A model generated the notes under the pieces. The model was not told the DNA's origin and did no database searches. It was given only the letters and a program-made list of their open reading frames with translations. From Phycomyces nitens (taxonomy: Eukaryota; Mucoromycota; Mucoromycetes; Mucorales; Phycomycetaceae), in assembly GCA_022702545.1 (NCBI GenBank), contig JAHRBC010000004.1, positions 4,246,001 to 4,310,000 of the forward strand: a DNA stretch of 64,000 nucleotides, read 5' to 3'. Both the position numbers and the translations under genes were made by a program. Each line of letters starts with the position of its first letter. Position 1 is the first letter of the stretch. This document shows, in pieces, positions 10,484-18,985 of this stretch.

Positions 10484-10739
10484 ATTTTGATGAATCCGTA
10501 AAATCTGAAGATGATTAACCGCAGTACAATGTCTCTTCTTTTATGAAAATATCATATAATAACTACTGCGGATAATGCACAGTATTAGTTAGAGAACTAT
10601 ATAAGATAACCAAAGTCATAATAATAAAAAGCATCTTTTATCCTCTCTTTGATTTTACGTATACTCCTGTTTCCCCAGTGGGATTGACCTTTTGGCTTTG
10701 TTATAGTAAAAGGAAGACCATCCCAGATCAGGAACGACA
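10484..10739 (+). repeat. Gypsy-1 5' LTR, truncated and with an internal deletion
   Basis: It matches 15452-15751 but is missing the leading TGTCGGACATT and a 44-bp block between two ATTAACCGCAGTAC repeats. The full form, with both repeats, is seen in the 3' LTR and in the solo copy at 22238-22548, so the short form is the derived one. It ends in CA at 10738-10739. Confidence 0.8.
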
Positions 10740-10741
10740 AT

Positions 10742-10753
10742 TGGTAGCTGAAG
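10742..10753 (+). promoter_or_regulatory. Primer-binding site complementary to initiator tRNA-Met
   Basis: TGGTAGCTGAAG, two bases after the LTR end, is the exact reverse complement of the last nine bases of the tRNA gene at 10015-10086 plus the added CCA. Initiator tRNA-Met priming is well established for yeast Ty1 and Ty3. Confidence 0.85.
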
Positions 10754-10778
10754 CTATTTTTCCTCCTAATAAATTTTG

Positions 10779-11897
10779 ATGAATCCGGTTGAAAGACACC
10801 AAGAAACACTTGACAACAAAACACTTAGCCAGTTCGAGATTGAAGAACGAGTCCAGAACTTGTTACCCAGCGAACTAGTAACCGACTATAAGAAGAACTG
10901 GTGTGTACCATACGTACCCGAAGAACAAAGAATCAAGAGTACTCCTTCACAAGAAGAAAAGTGGTCCAAACTTGCCCAACACCTTGCCGCGACACTAACA
11001 GGAAAGAACAAAAAACCAGAAGAAATGGCCCCTCCACCTGTCACAGTCACAGCTGAAGCCATAGCAGCAGCTGTGGCTGAAGCGATGAAGGCAGTAACTG
11101 CACAGCAAGACTCGTGAGCAGAACGTATAAAACAACCAGATTGTTTTAGAGGAGAACGATCTGCCGCAGTGGTCGATGGTTGGCTGCGCGCAGTCGAACG
11201 TTACACCAAGTACTACAATTTCACCCCCACCAGAGCCTGTGATTTTGCAGTGAACCTGCTGCGTGACCGAGCCGACACTTGGTGGCGACGAATGGAACTC
11301 AAGGAGAAGCATCCAACAACCTGGGACGAATTTAGACTTGCTCTTTCAGGAGAATTCCGCCCAGTATACTTGTTACAGACCTCTAGGGACCGCCTCGCAA
11401 GACTATACCAAAGAGGAACTGTGGCTGAGTACATCGATGCCTTCCAAGACATCCAGTTGGAGCTTCCTGGGATGAACGACGAAGAAGCTCTTGACAAGTT
11501 TGTCCGAGGTCTCCACCCAAGTGTGCGTGGTAATGTCCTTGCTGCCCGCCCTGTCGACGTTGACGATGCCTGTAACATTGCCTTGGCATATGCCAGTGGT
11601 CTCCAGCTTGGTCAACAAGAAATGTACACGCCTGCCCCATTGCCTCAACAATACCAGCCACAGTACCAACCACAATACCAGCAGTATAGTGGACCCGAGC
11701 CCATGGACTTGGATGCAATCAATGGCCGCCGCAACAACTACCAGTCCCGTCCCCAGCCAGCACGAACCAGTGCTACTTGCCATTGGTGTGGCAAGCCCGG
11801 CCATATCAAGAGGAATTGCAGACAATGCATGGCTGTGATTAAGCAGTTGGATGAGGAGCACCGAAAGAAGCAGGATTTTCGTGAAACACAACCGTAA
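10779..11897 (+). pseudogene. Gypsy-1 gag, one in-frame TGA
   Basis: From ATG 10779 the frame runs 372 codons with one TGA at 11115-11117. The N-terminal part is charged and Ala-rich. The central part is a retrotransposon capsid-like domain (WLRAVERYTKYY, LRDRADTWWRRM, GLHPSVRGNVL landmarks). It ends with a proline/glutamine spacer and one CCHC zinc knuckle, CHWCGKPGHIKRNC, at 11778-11819. Known role: Gag packages the RNA and forms particles. Pol follows in the -1 frame; the overlap is only about 13 bp and holds no classic slippery heptamer, so the expression mode of pol is unclear. Confidence 0.85.
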
Positions 11898-11917
11898 CGG
11901 GAGGTCGGTTGTGTACA

Positions 11918-14900
11918 ATGGAAGAAAATTCCTCCCCACAGGCCAGTATCAATAATGAGCCTATTGAACATTTGAGTAATAAAGAAACTTGTGACCAGTA
12001 TAAAGTTGTTACCAATGAAGAGAACAAGACTATTTCTGAAGAGAACAAGACTATTTCTGAAGAGAACTGTGACCCTTGTCTCACCGCTGATCAAAGTTTT
12101 CTTGAAGATCTTCACTCTGCTGTGGATACCGATCTCCCTCTGTATGCTGCTACACTCAATGGACAACAGATATTGGTTCTCGTCGATAGTGGTGCTAGTG
12201 CAAACTACGTATCCCCGCAAATCACTCATTTAGCCACACTTGTCATGGATATCCCTGGGCGATCAGTTGAAACTGCCGGCGGACACAGCATTAATATTAA
12301 TCGAAAAGCCACATTAACTCTCTCTCTTAACGGCTATAATGATGTTGTTGATGCCTTCGTGTTCCCCACCAAATTCGACCTGATCCTCGGACGCACATGG
12401 TTGCAGAATGCCAAACCCGTTCCCGATTGGCATAGTGACAGCTGGTTACTCTTGCGTGATGGCTATGAATTTGTCCTGCATCCTTATGGTAACCGCCCGA
12501 TGAAGCCTCACCTGGGCTACCTCATATCTGCCAAGCAAGTCCAGAAACTCTCTTGGAGGGAGGAGGCTGAATGCTTTTTGTTGCACATCAAGAGCGAGAA
12601 AGGTGAAATGACAAAAGACGAGCAATGGACATCATTGGTGAAAGAGTTTGATGACGTTTTCCAAGATGGTTTGCCCAGATTACCGCCAAGCCGTGATGTT
12701 CAACATGTAATAAACACTGGCGATGCATACCCTGTTAACAAACCACTGTTCAAGATGAGCCCGCGCGAACTCGACGAGCTCAAGAAACAATTGAAAGAAC
12801 TCTTAGACCTCGGCCTCATCCGTCCAAGCTCATCACCTTGGGGTGCACCTATATTGTTTGTGAAAAAGAAGAATGGCGAAATGAGAATGTGTGTTGACTA
12901 CCGTGCCTTGAACAAGGTTACTGTCCGTAACAACCACCCCTTACCAAGAATTGACGAGTGTTTGGAACGGCTCCGCGGGTCAAACTATTTCACAAGTCTG
13001 GATTTGAAGAGTGGTTACCACCAAGTACGTATCCAAGACTCTGATGTGCCGAAAACCGCATTCAACACCCGATATGGTCAATACGAGTTCCTGGTCCTGC
13101 CTTTTGGTCTGACAAATGCCCCGCCAACTTTCCAACACCTCATGAATAAGGTTCTTGGAGATTGCTTAGACCAGTTTGCTTTGGTATATTTGGACGACAT
13201 CCTCATATTCAGCAAGACCCCCGAAGAACATGCTAAACATGTACGCCATGTGTTGAACTGCCTCCGTGAAGCCAAGTTGATTGCCAACCTCAAGAAATGT
13301 GAATTCAACAAGAAGGAGCTAACTTTCCTTGGTTTCAACGTGTCAGCACAAGGCATACTTCCCTCACCGGACAAGGTCAAGACCATACAAGAATGGATAG
13401 CCCCTCCAATGTACAAGAAGTCCGGCAATTTATTGGCCTCGCACAACACTACCGACGCTTTATTCCTGGTTTTGCTGGAATTGCTGCCCCATTAACGGAT
13501 CTCACCAAAGGCACAGGGCCGAAGAGACGCCCTATTATATGGACGGACACATGTCAGGCAAGTTTTGACATCCTCAAGGAAAAACTTAGTACAGCACCGG
13601 TACTCCTAGCCCCTGATATGGACAAACCGTTCCGTATTGAAACTGACGCCTCGGATTTCGGTGTTGGTGCTGTTCTAATGCAAGAAGATGAGGAAGGAAT
13701 TTGGAAACCATTGGCGTTTGAATCGAAGAAGTTATCTACCGCTGAAAGATCGTATCCGGCCCAAGAACGCGAGCTACTGGGTATCTTACACGCCTTGCGT
13801 ACATGGCGGTGTATGATCGAAGGAAAGCCGTTCACGGTATACACAGACCACCTCCCACTCAAGTACTTCCGCAGCCAAGTGAAGCCAACTCCTCGCCTAG
13901 TAAGATGGATTGCTGAATTTGAACTATACAACCCTATCATTCAATACAAGCCAGGCAAGGATAACGGTGTTCCCGATGTACTCTCCCAAATGGACAGTCC
14001 CGAATTTGATGCCTCTGCGATTGACTCCATGGAACCCGAATACTTGTACACTATGCCAGACACACAGACTTCCGATTGGCCGAAATTCTATGCTCGTACC
14101 AAAGATGAATGGCCAGAAGATATCAAAGAGTTACTAAATCGACAACACAATAAGTTCGTAGTCCGGGAACAGAAGGTGTTCAGACTGGTTAAGATTGGTG
14201 ACACCGTTCAAGAGATTCGATTTGTACTGTTCACAAAGCGTGCCGATCTGGTAAACAACTTCCACAATGGTTTTGGACATGCTGGTGAAACCACGGTATA
14301 CGATCTCATGAAGAAACGTTGGTGGTGGCCAGGCATGCGAAGTCAGATCAAAGAATGGCTGGAAAAGTGCCCTCAATGCCAATTGGCTTCCAACGCGGAA
14401 CGTAACATCCACCATGCACCGATGGAGCCACTGGATATTCCTCCCCCATTCTCACGCTGGCATCTCGATTTCATTGGAGAACTACCCACTACCATAAATG
14501 GAAACCGTTGGATTCTTGTTGCAGTTGATTATGCCACTAACTGGCCCATTGCCCGTGCTGTCCCTGCTGCCACTGGTGAAGCCATCGCCAACTTCCTGTA
14601 CGAAGAAATCGTTATGCGTTTTGGCTGCCCTGACGAAATTCTCACTGATCGTGGTGCCAACTTTATGTCGCATATCCTAAAATTCTACATTCAAAAGATC
14701 AAGCTGCACCACAAGTTGACTTCTGCCTTTCACCCCCGGACCAATGGGAAATGTGAACGATTAAATGGTATCCTCAAACAAATGTTGCGCAAATATGTCC
14801 ATGGAGCTATACATCGTTGGGACAAATATCTGGAGACTTCACTTTGGGCTTGCTGAATCAGAAAGCACCGCACGACTGGGTTTAGCCCGTTTTTCTTGAC

Positions 14901-15486
14901 ATATGGTCGCGAACCCCGTATTCCCGGTGATCCCTTGCGCCCATTCATGGATACATCAATTCCCAATGATCCTGCTCTTGTTTCTGATGGTGCCATTCCT
15001 TTTCTTCGTAATCTCCAACAAGCTCGCACAGATGCTGATGCTTGAGTAGCCGCCAATAGTCAACAAGACAAGGAACGATGGGACTCCATTATGAAACCGC
15101 ATCAGTTTGCAATTGGTGAGCATTTGTTGCTACGACATGAGAACAAATTTGGCTTAGAGTACAACTGGGTGGGACCGTACATTGTCGTTGACAAGAACTT
15201 TGAAAAGAACATATACAAGCTCACTACCATGGAGGGTGTGCCTTATACCTCCTGGGTCCATGCCGATCGCCTCAAGATTGCCAAATCCGATGATTTTCAC
15301 AATACCTGGTATCACCCAACCCCTGCCCGTGCCCAGATGCGCCGTGACCTTGTCTTGGATGCCTCTTCTGCCTTGCCGTTTTCCCTTGTGAATTCCTTTG
15401 TGGTTGATCGAGGACTATCAACAGTTTCGGGAGGGGGTGATGTCGGACATTATTTTGATGAATCCGTAAAATCAGAAGATGATTAA
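11918..15486 (+). pseudogene. Gypsy-1 pol: protease, RT, RNase H, integrase; frameshift and two TGAs
   Basis: The protease has VDSGAS (12182-12199). The reverse transcriptase has the active-site YLDD at 13187-13198. A 1-base deletion near 13404-13412 moves the frame from the end of RT into RNase H (TDASDFGVGAVL). The integrase has an HHCC finger (14280-14382), first Asp in WHLDFIG, second in TDRGANF, then the Glu in TNGKCERLNG. TGA at 14854-14856 and 15043-15045 interrupt the integrase C-terminus, where a GPY-type motif (WVGPYIV) is seen near 15165. The frame ends at 15486, about 45 bp inside the 3' LTR. No chromodomain follows. RT, RNase H and integrase motifs are otherwise intact. Confidence 0.88.
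15429..15440 (+). promoter_or_regulatory. Gypsy-1 polypurine tract
   Basis: GGGAGGGGGTGA directly precedes the TGTCGG start of the 3' LTR. Such tracts prime plus-strand DNA synthesis. The same GGGGGTGA ending precedes the Gypsy-3 LTR. Confidence 0.75.
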
Positions 15487-15751
15487 CCGCAGTACTTCTT
15501 TATGCGCAGTAACATCTTCCTGAGCATTAACCGCAGTACAATGTCTCTTCTTTTATGAAAATATCATATAATAACTACTGCGGATAATGCGCAGTATTAG
15601 TTAGAGAACTATATAAGATAACCAAAGTCATAATAATAAAAAGTATCTTTTATCCTCTCTTTGATTTTACGTATACTCCTGTTTCCCCAGTGGGATTGAC
15701 CTTTTGGCTTTGTTATAGTAAAAGGAAGACCATCCCAGATCAGGAACAACA
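15441..15751 (+). repeat. Gypsy-1 3' LTR, 311 bp
   Basis: It starts TGTCGGACATT and ends GAACAACA. It holds TATATAAG (near 15610) and AATAAAAAG (near 15635). The solo copy at 22238-22548 has the same length in reverse orientation. Confidence 0.88.
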
Positions 15752-15798
15752 GTCGGACATTATTTTGATGAATCTGTAAAATCTGAAGATGATTAACC
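15752..15798 (+). repeat. Start of a second Gypsy-1-type LTR, cut off
   Basis: GTCGGACATTATTTTGATG begins again immediately after the 3' LTR end and continues for 47 bp, matching the LTR start until the next LTR begins at 15799. This is a tandem LTR-LTR junction lacking one base, later truncated by another insertion. Confidence 0.75.
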
Positions 15799-16145
15799 TG
15801 TCAAGTCTCGACTGGGTGTATCTTGCTAATGCTTGACTTAGATAAGTTTTGCAATAGATCACCACCAACTAGGACGTTTAGGATAAATAGGAATATAGAG
15901 AATTGAATGCTTTTTATTGATATAAATCGTTGTAGTATTTATACAGATTTTATAAGTGAAACTATCTAAACTAATTACTTTTTACTCAAGACGCATTGGT
16001 TATCTCTTTATGAGAGGCAATGAGAATATGTCTTGGTTTTACAAAAAGGGGAACCAATTGGTATATCATTGAGGACATATGTTAAAAGCATTACTGATTG
16101 GGTACCTGATTATCTGGGTTATTATTTGCTATGTCAACTCTGACA
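15799..16145 (-). mobile_element. Solo LTR, family B, reverse orientation, 347 bp
   Basis: Borders are TGTCAAGTCTCG and TCAACTCTGACA. On the minus strand TATAAATAC is followed by CAATAAAAAGC (15905-15950). The copy starting at 22610 on + is the same sequence in opposite orientation, so this LTR forms the outer arm of a large inverted arrangement around the foldback. Confidence 0.7.
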
Positions 16146-16505
16146 GATATTTCTTTTCTGGCACTTGTAACTAAGTTGCGGAATCAATACCACTGGGGAT
16201 CATCAAGTTTAGAGAATAGTTTTTAGATAGAATATAGATGCTTTTTATTGAGACAAATCCTTTTACTATTTATACAAAATATAATTGGATTTAAGGCTAA
16301 ATGTATAGCTACATTAATATGTCTTAGATGATGATTGTCCAGTAGGATATACTGACAAGATATTTGCAATCTAAGACATTTGAGACATTTTCCAAAACAT
16401 ATGCAAGAAGACCAATCGGCAAGGTCTGAGTGTTTACCCAACAAGGTCAACCATTACTGGTTGCCTATCAAGAGCCAATTTCGGCTGCCAATGTCAACTC
16501 TGACA
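16146..16505 (-). mobile_element. LTR, family C, left arm of a head-to-head pair
   Basis: Reverse-oriented LTR whose outer border is GTCAACTCTGACA (16493-16505). TATAAATAG and CAATAAAAAGC signals lie on the minus strand near 16250-16280. It is the inverted partner of the LTR starting at 16564. Its inner ~75 bases belong to the perfect palindrome. Confidence 0.65.
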
Positions 16506-16637
16506 CAAGAGCCAATTTTGGTTACCTGTCAGAGTTGACATCAGTGACCAAAATTGGCTCTTGTGTCAGAGTTGACATTGGCAGCCGAAATTGGCTCTTG
16601 ATAGGCAACCAGTAATGGTTGACCTTGTTGGGTAAAC
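16432..16637. repeat. Perfect palindrome: 91-bp arms, 24-bp loop
   Basis: Left arm 16432-16522 is the exact reverse complement of right arm 16547-16637. The loop (16523-16546) contains TGTCAGAGTTGACA, itself nearly self-complementary. Outside the arms the pairing continues over about 300 bp but with many differences, because the flanks are two diverged LTRs in opposite orientation. Confidence 0.9.
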
Positions 16638-16876
16638 GATCAAGATCTTGCCAATTGGTTTCCCTCTATATGTTTCTAAATGTCTCAAGTGTCTTAGATT
16701 GCAAATATCTCTTAAGTATATTCTACTGGACAATAGCTATCTAAGACATATTAACATAGCTATACATTTAGCCATAAATCTGATTACATTTTGTATAAAT
16801 AGTAAAAGGATTTGTATCAATAAAATATTATCTATCTATTACCTAAAAACTATTCTTTAAACTTGATGATCCCCAG

Positions 16877-17164
16877 TGTTAGGATTGGTTCCTAACAGCC
16901 TTCGCGCCACACTCCCGAAATGGATACTAGCTAGAAGACCAAATACATCATAGCTATCTTTAGACTTTCCTTTCTTGTACACCCACCCGCCACAGTTACC
17001 AATCATTATATTTAGACATATCTTTACCCTAGCTAGAAAACATATAAATACCAGTAGAGCTTGATCATAGAAAGATCAAGCGAACAACGTCTTTTATTAA
17101 ATAACTTATCCTTGAACCTCCTGTTTCTGTCTCTTGCCTTGTCTGCTTGGATCAGTTCCTGACA
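16877..17164 (+). repeat. Gypsy-2 5' LTR
   Basis: TG...CA borders (TGTTAGGATT, TTCCTGACA). TATAAATA lies at 17043-17050. Just downstream a perfect 7-bp hairpin, CTTGATC/GATCAAG with a 7-base loop (17060-17080), would lie near the RNA start. A TATTAAATAA stretch could act as poly(A) signal. Confidence 0.92.
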
Positions 17165-17256
17165 GTTTGTTTGCTTCACAACTCTTGTACCCCGCCCTGG
17201 ATTCCCTGTACTCCGACCCTCTGCTTTCCCCTCTCTCTGCTTCCTCATTTTATACC

Positions 17257-18243
17257 ATGCCTGAATCCAACGAATCATCCATGGAACAAATGAGGGCCGA
17301 AATGATGGCCATGCGCCGTGAACTTGAAGAGCTTCGTGCTCGAACTGCCCACCAGGAACCCAACCCTGAACCCGAACATTACCATGAGCCAAGTACACCT
17401 GAGCCCAGAATCGCCGACCCTGAATTCTTCTATGGTGACCATCGTCGGTCCAACGACTTTCTTATGCAACTCCAGATCCTGTTTACATGCCAACCTTCCC
17501 GATATGCCAGTGATGGCACCAAGGTTGCCTATGCTGCTTCTCGTCTCCGTGGTATCACTTTCTCCTGGGTATCCCCATACCTTAGCCAGAACAACGCCGA
17601 ATTCCTGAATAACTACTCTGCCTTCTGCCACGAATTCAGAATTGCCTTTGGTGATCCTGACATGTCCCGAGATGCCCAAAGAAAACTCTTGACAATGAAA
17701 CAGGGCCGTCAATCTATAGCCATTATGGCTGGTGAATTTCGTCGCTTGGCTGCCCATGTTTCCTGGAATGAATCGGCTCTTTGCTCGGCCTTCTACCAGG
17801 CCTTAAATGAGGACATTAAGGACGAAGTTTCCTGGTTTGAAACACCTGAAAAACTTAACCGTCTGATCGAAATCTGCACACGTATTGACAATCGCTTCCA
17901 AGTACGCCGTTTGGAACGCTCCCGTACTTCCCGGCCCCACCCGACCAACTTCCAGTACAACCACAACCAGCCTATACCTCTGTCTGCTCCTGCCCCTCGT
18001 CCCACAATGCCAAACCCCGCCTACTACTCTGGTCCCACCCCAATGGAACTCGACGCCACTCGGGCAATGCCAAAGGGGCCTTTGTCCCCAGAAGAAAAGG
18101 ATCGTCGCCGTGCCCAAGGTCTGTGCTTGTACTGTGGTCTCCATGGCCACATGGCCCGTAACTGTCCTGCCAAATCTGGTGCTCCCATGGCTGTTCACGC
18201 TGTCATTGACCAGGGAAAAGACCAAGTCCAGACTTACCAGTAA
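17257..18243 (+). CDS. Gypsy-2 Gag polyprotein, intact
   Basis: The first ATG in frame (17257) begins MPESNESSMEQM; the frame extends upstream without an ATG. The product is 328 residues. It starts with an acidic coiled-coil-like helix (EQMRAEMMAMRRELEELRAR), then a capsid-like domain (LQILFTCQPSRYASDGTKVA region, ADPEFFYGD), a Pro-rich linker, and a CCHC zinc knuckle CLYCGLHGHMARNC at 18124-18165. The TAA is at 18241-18243. Known role: particle assembly and RNA binding. The reading frame is complete. Pol continues in the -1 frame from a candidate slippery site at 18213-18219. Confidence 0.88.
   Translation: MPESNESSMEQMRAEMMAMRRELEELRARTAHQEPNPEPEHYHEPSTPEPRIADPEFFYGDHRRSNDFLMQLQILFTCQPSRYASDGTKVAYAASRLRGITFSWVSPYLSQNNAEFLNNYSAFCHEFRIAFGDPDMSRDAQRKLLTMKQGRQSIAIMAGEFRRLAAHVSWNESALCSAFYQALNEDIKDEVSWFETPEKLNRLIEICTRIDNRFQVRRLERSRTSRPHPTNFQYNHNQPIPLSAPAPRPTMPNPAYYSGPTPMELDATRAMPKGPLSPEEKDRRRAQGLCLYCGLHGHMARNCPAKSGAPMAVHAVIDQGKDQVQTYQ
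18213..18219 (+). promoter_or_regulatory. Candidate -1 ribosomal frameshift heptamer G GGA AAA
   Basis: The heptamer GGGAAAA is phased as X XXY YYZ with respect to gag codons GGA (18214) and AAA (18217). It lies inside the 31-base window between the last pol-frame stop (TGA 18207-18209) and the gag stop (18241). Small hairpins follow (AAGT/ACTT at 18224-18235; AGGG/CCCT around 18242-18255) but neither is strong. Confidence 0.65.
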
Positions 18244-18679
18244 GGGGTAATACCCTGGACGATCAACCACTACCACCGGATCCCTTACCTTTGACCCGAT
18301 CCGAAGAACACCTTGTCTTGCCCGTATCCATAAAACTTGATGATAGAATAATTCACACCAAAGCTCTAATTGACTCTGGTGCCCATAGTAGCTTTATTAG
18401 CGCTGATTTGGTAAATACGTATAATATCCCAACCAAGAATAAAAACCTTCCTTTGCCAATCTATGTAGTTGATGGTCGAGAATTGGCGGGTGGAGCTATT
18501 ACTAAGGAAACCGCTAAACTTAACTTTTCTGTTGGTGGTTATCCCAAACTTGCAAGCTTTCATGTACTCCCCTTCTCGACCTATCCTGTTATCCTTGGAA
18601 CCAGTTGGTGTGCTAGCCACGATCCTGTAATTTTATCATGGAAAAAGAAATCCGTCTCCTTTTGTCCCAATGTAACTTC

Positions 18680-18985
18680 CTTGTCTTCTGTCTCTGTTCC
18701 TGTTCCTGTCCCTGTTTCTGTAAAATCAATTTCCACATCGGTCTCCCAAGTATCTCTCTCGTCTATTCCTGCCCCTTCATCTGCCTCTGTTCTTGTCCCT
18801 TCGCCTGTCTCTGTCATTGTTCCTTCGCCTGTCTCTGTTCCTGTCCCTTCGCCCATCTCTGTCCCTGTTCCTTCGCCTGTCTCTGTTTCCGCCTCTGTTC
18901 CCATATCTCCCGATTCCCAGTCCGTTCCTGTACCACCTTTCCCAGTCTCTGTCTCGTCTTCCCCATCCCCAATTGCCATTCCTTC
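18680..18985 (+). repeat. 24-bp coding repeat (PVSVPVPS) in the Gypsy-2 protease-RT linker
   Basis: Imperfect 24-bp units of the form CCTGTCTCTGTTCC + TGTCCCTTCG encode repeats such as PSPVSVPV. About five clear copies lie at 18790-18890, with degenerate copies on both sides. The linker separates the protease from the reverse transcriptase. Confidence 0.85.

Larger units (their letters stand above)
10484..15751 (+). mobile_element. Gypsy-1: Ty3-like LTR retrotransposon, degenerate
   Basis: Order: 5' LTR 10484-10739 (truncated), primer site 10742-10753, gag 10779-11897, pol to 15486, polypurine tract 15429-15440, 3' LTR 15441-15751. The order protease, reverse transcriptase, RNase H, integrase is that of Ty3/gypsy elements. 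The LTRs differ: the left lacks 11 bp at its start and 44 bp internally, between direct repeats of ATTAACCGCAGTAC. Coding regions contain three in-frame TGA codons and one 1-base frameshift, so the copy cannot move by itself. Confidence 0.85.
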
